Origin: Bacillota bacterium
Lineage (GTDB): Bacteria > Bacillota > Clostridia > Christensenellales > Aristaeellaceae
Reading direction: 5' to 3'
DNA length: 7,598 nt
Assembly: GCA_023411175.1 (NCBI GenBank)
Contig: JAEYPB010000094.1
Location: 1-7,598 of the forward strand
Shown here: positions 6,196 to 7,598 of the stretch, piece after piece
Position numbering within the stretch: position 1 is the first letter of the stretch
Layout of the letters: each line of letters opens with the position of its first letter
Notes under the pieces: generated by a model
Seen by the model: the letters and a program-made list of their open reading frames with translations, nothing else
Database searches by the model: none
What the model was told of the DNA's origin: nothing
Translations under genes and position numbers: made by a program

Positions 6196-6418
6196 GGAAC
6201 AGGTCGAGCGTGTGCGTATGGCGTACCCGATTGGATCGAGAGTCGAGTTGGTGGCTATGTCCGATCCCTATACCACCCTCAAGCCCGGCAGCCGCGGCAC
6301 AGTTGACTTCGTGGACGACACCGGAACGGTATTCTGCGTCTGGGACGACGGCTCGACGCTTGGCGCGGTCTACGGCGTGGATGTGATCAGGCGCGTGGAC
6401 AAGGGGGATGCGTTGTGA
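6179..6418 (+). CDS. DUF4314 small protein
   Basis: This 79-residue protein matches the DUF4314 pattern: a short N-terminal helix (KEQVERVRMAYP, residues 6-17) followed by a compact beta-barrel-like part with GSRVELVAM (19-27), DPYTTLKPGSRGTV (29-42) and VWDDGSTLGAVYGVD (54-68). The fold suggests a small SH3-like binding module; no activity is known. It starts inside the previous gene (17-base overlap) with a strong GAGGAGG site at 6163-6169, nine bases before the ATG. The TGA stop overlaps the GTG of the next gene. The family commonly sits near phage methyltransferase and terminase genes. Confidence 0.8.
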   Translation: MKFPSKEQVERVRMAYPIGSRVELVAMSDPYTTLKPGSRGTVDFVDDTGTVFCVWDDGSTLGAVYGVDVIRRVDKGDAL

Positions 6419-6594
6419 CCGACATCCTCCGTGAGCAAATCCTCGCCATCCGCGCGGAAGGATTGACAAACATGTTCGACACTCATACTGTCCAACGAAT
6501 CGCCTTTGAGAAGGGCTTCCACGAACTGGTCAACTTCATCGAAACCGACCGCAAGGCATATGCGAGGTTCATCCTGACGGGCGAGGCGGAATAA
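6415..6594 (+). CDS. DUF5049 small protein
   Basis: This is a 59-residue frame with a GTG start that overlaps the previous stop by four bases (GTGA) and an AAGGGGG ribosome site at 6401-6407, seven bases upstream. The protein reads MTDILREQILAIRAEG, then TNMFDTHTVQRIAFEKGF, then ELVNFIETDRKAYARFILTG. This is the arrangement of the DUF5049 family, a short, mostly helical protein found in Firmicutes prophages beside terminase genes. Function is unknown. The family match, tight coupling and good ribosome site make it a real gene despite its size. It is the last gene before a terminator-containing gap. Confidence 0.8.
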   Translation: MTDILREQILAIRAEGLTNMFDTHTVQRIAFEKGFHELVNFIETDRKAYARFILTGEAE

Positions 6595-6612
6595 CCTTCA
6601 GCCATTTACCCA

Positions 6613-6641
6613 GGGGACGCCCCTTTCGGCCTGAGTCAGGC
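6613..6641. repeat. Two adjacent palindromes in the gap before terL
   Basis: GGGG (6613-6616) and CCCC (6620-6623) form a short hairpin with loop ACG. Six bases on, GCCTGA (6629-6634) and TCAGGC (6636-6641) form a near-perfect palindrome with one central base. CAGCC (6599-6603) can also pair with GGCTG (6639-6643) and enclose the first hairpin. They precede the terminator at 6676 and could be protein-binding sites or parts of a leader RNA. Confidence 0.4.
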
Positions 6642-6675
6642 TGGCAGGGCTGTTCCTCGTATAGACAGGCTTTTC

Positions 6676-6702
6676 AGACTTCTTCGGAGGTCTTTTATTT
6701 TT
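6676..6702 (+). terminator. Intrinsic terminator directly before terL
   Basis: AGACTTC (6676-6682) pairs over seven positions (one G-U) with GAGGTCT (6687-6693) around the very stable C(TTCG)G tetraloop, followed by a T-rich run broken by one A (6694-6702). This is a textbook plus-strand terminator. It lies four bases before the terL ribosome binding site, after the DUF5049 gene. Unless it is bypassed, or a promoter lies between it and the coding sequence (there is no room), the large terminase would be expressed only by read-through. Confidence 0.8.
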
Positions 6703-6706
6703 CTCC

Positions 6707-6714
6707 AAAGGAGG
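6707..6714 (+). promoter_or_regulatory. Perfect ribosome binding site supporting a TTG start of terL
   Basis: AAAGGAGG matches the anti-Shine-Dalgarno sequence fully and ends seven bases before TTG at 6722. The following protein sequence begins GGYKYTPTKLMLP, the usual N-terminus of this terminase group, which fixes TTG as the start. Confidence 0.85.
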
Positions 6715-6721
6715 TGCGCCG

Positions 6722-7598
6722 TTGGGCGGCTACAAATACACCCCCACCAAGCTGATGCTCCCGACCAGCCGTTACGACGTCCGGCGCGCCGACTTCGCGG
6801 TCGGTTTCATCCAGATGCTCAAACACACAACGGGCGAATGGCATGGGAAGCCGTTCCACCTGATGCCCTGGCAGGAGCAGATCGTACGCGACATCTTCGG
6901 CATCGTCGGCGAGGACGGCTACCGTCAGTTCCGCACGGCGTATGTGGAAGTTGGAAAGAAAAACGGTAAAAGCGAACTCGCCGCTGCCATCGCGCTCTAT
7001 CTGCTGTTCGCGGATGGCGAGGCGGGCGCGGAAGTCTACTCCTGCGCCGCCGATATCAACCAGGCGAGCATCGTGTTCAACACAGCCAAGGCGATGGTCG
7101 AGCAAAACCGGGATCTGCGCTCACTTTCAAAGCTTATACCAAGCACCAAGCGGATCGTGTTCAACCACACGAACAGCTTCTACCGGGTGCTGTCCTCGGA
7201 AACCAAGTCCAAGCAAGGCTTCAACGTGAGCGGGCTGATTTTCGACGAGCTGTTCGCACAGCAGACCCGCGAGCTCTTCGATACGATGACCAAATTCACG
7301 GGCGACGCCAGACGGCAGCCGCTCTATTTCCTCATCACCACGGCTGGGCGCGATAAGACGTCGATTTGCTATGAGATCCACTGCAAGGCGAAGGCAGTGC
7401 TGGACGGGTCCAAGATTGATCCCAGCTTTTATCCCGCCGTGTTCGGCATCGAGGACGGTGACGATTGGGAGGACGAGCGTATCTGGCGGCGGGTGAACCC
7501 GTCCATTGGCGTGACGATCCCGCTCGAAACAGTACGCGCTGCCTATGAACAGGCAAAGCAGAATCCCGCGGAGGAGATGCACTTTAGGCAGTTCCGGC
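6722..7598 (+). CDS. terL: Phage terminase large subunit, Terminase_1 (HK97-like) type, 3' end cut off
   Basis: This is the ATP-driven motor and nuclease that cuts concatemeric phage DNA and pumps it into the capsid. The window holds 292 codons; the frame runs off the end. The N-terminal ATPase domain is complete enough to judge: a Walker A-like P-loop VGKKNGKS at 77-84, Walker B LIFDE at 172-176 with Asp175 and catalytic Glu176, and a coupling motif LITTAG at 204-209. The adenine-contact region with WQEQIVRD lies near 50-57. The RNase H-like nuclease domain starts beyond about 230 and is mostly missing. Start is TTG with a perfect ribosome site. The gene is separated from its partner terS by two methyltransferases and three small or unknown genes, and it sits behind an intrinsic terminator. 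Portal, protease and capsid genes would be expected next. Confidence 0.95.
   Translation, partial: MGGYKYTPTKLMLPTSRYDVRRADFAVGFIQMLKHTTGEWHGKPFHLMPWQEQIVRDIFGIVGEDGYRQFRTAYVEVGKKNGKSELAAAIALYLLFADGEAGAEVYSCAADINQASIVFNTAKAMVEQNRDLRSLSKLIPSTKRIVFNHTNSFYRVLSSETKSKQGFNVSGLIFDELFAQQTRELFDTMTKFTGDARRQPLYFLITTAGRDKTSICYEIHCKAKAVLDGSKIDPSFYPAVFGIEDGDDWEDERIWRRVNPSIGVTIPLETVRAAYEQAKQNPAEEMHFRQFR

Overview
The window looks like the packaging end of a Firmicutes-type (pro)phage next to a bacterial stress-signalling operon. The grounds are Shine-Dalgarno sites close to AAGGAGG before nearly every gene, GTG and TTG starts backed by such sites, a zinc-finger anti-sigma/ECF sigma pair, and a small-terminase / methyltransferase / small-ORF / large-terminase gene order of the kind found in prophages of clostridial and related bacteria. 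By eye, GC is about 50% on the left (1-1700) and about 60% on the right. I cannot name a species.

Layout. 1-267 has no convincing gene but holds several inverted repeats. 268-1447, minus strand, is a two-gene operon: an ECF sigma factor followed, with an 11-base overlap, by a membrane anti-sigma factor. A candidate ECF-type promoter lies just upstream of the sigma gene. 1448-1731 is a gene-free junction with a hairpin and a run of four 7-base repeats. From 1732 everything reads on the plus strand: small terminase subunit (P27-like), a ParB-domain/adenine-or-cytosine-N methyltransferase fusion, a cytosine-5 methyltransferase with an unusually long repetitive target-recognition region, a 132-base structured gap, a protein of the family often labelled 'virulence-related', a DUF4314 protein, a DUF5049 protein (missed by a 60-residue cutoff), a 127-base gap with a clear intrinsic terminator, and the start of the large terminase subunit, cut by the window edge.

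How it fits together. The two terminase subunits cut and package phage DNA. They are separated here by about 4.5 kb of modification and accessory genes. Two methyltransferases without a visible restriction enzyme suggest protection of phage DNA from host restriction. Most plus-strand genes overlap or nearly touch, which suggests one transcript with translational coupling. The two real gaps (5182-5313 and 6595-6721) both hold RNA-like structure and are the places where expression could be adjusted, most strikingly the terminator directly before the large terminase gene. The most interesting observations are the five-fold TL-dipeptide modules in the cytosine-5 methyltransferase, the long-range pairing in the 5182-5313 leader, the terminator before terL, and the 7-base iterons before terS.
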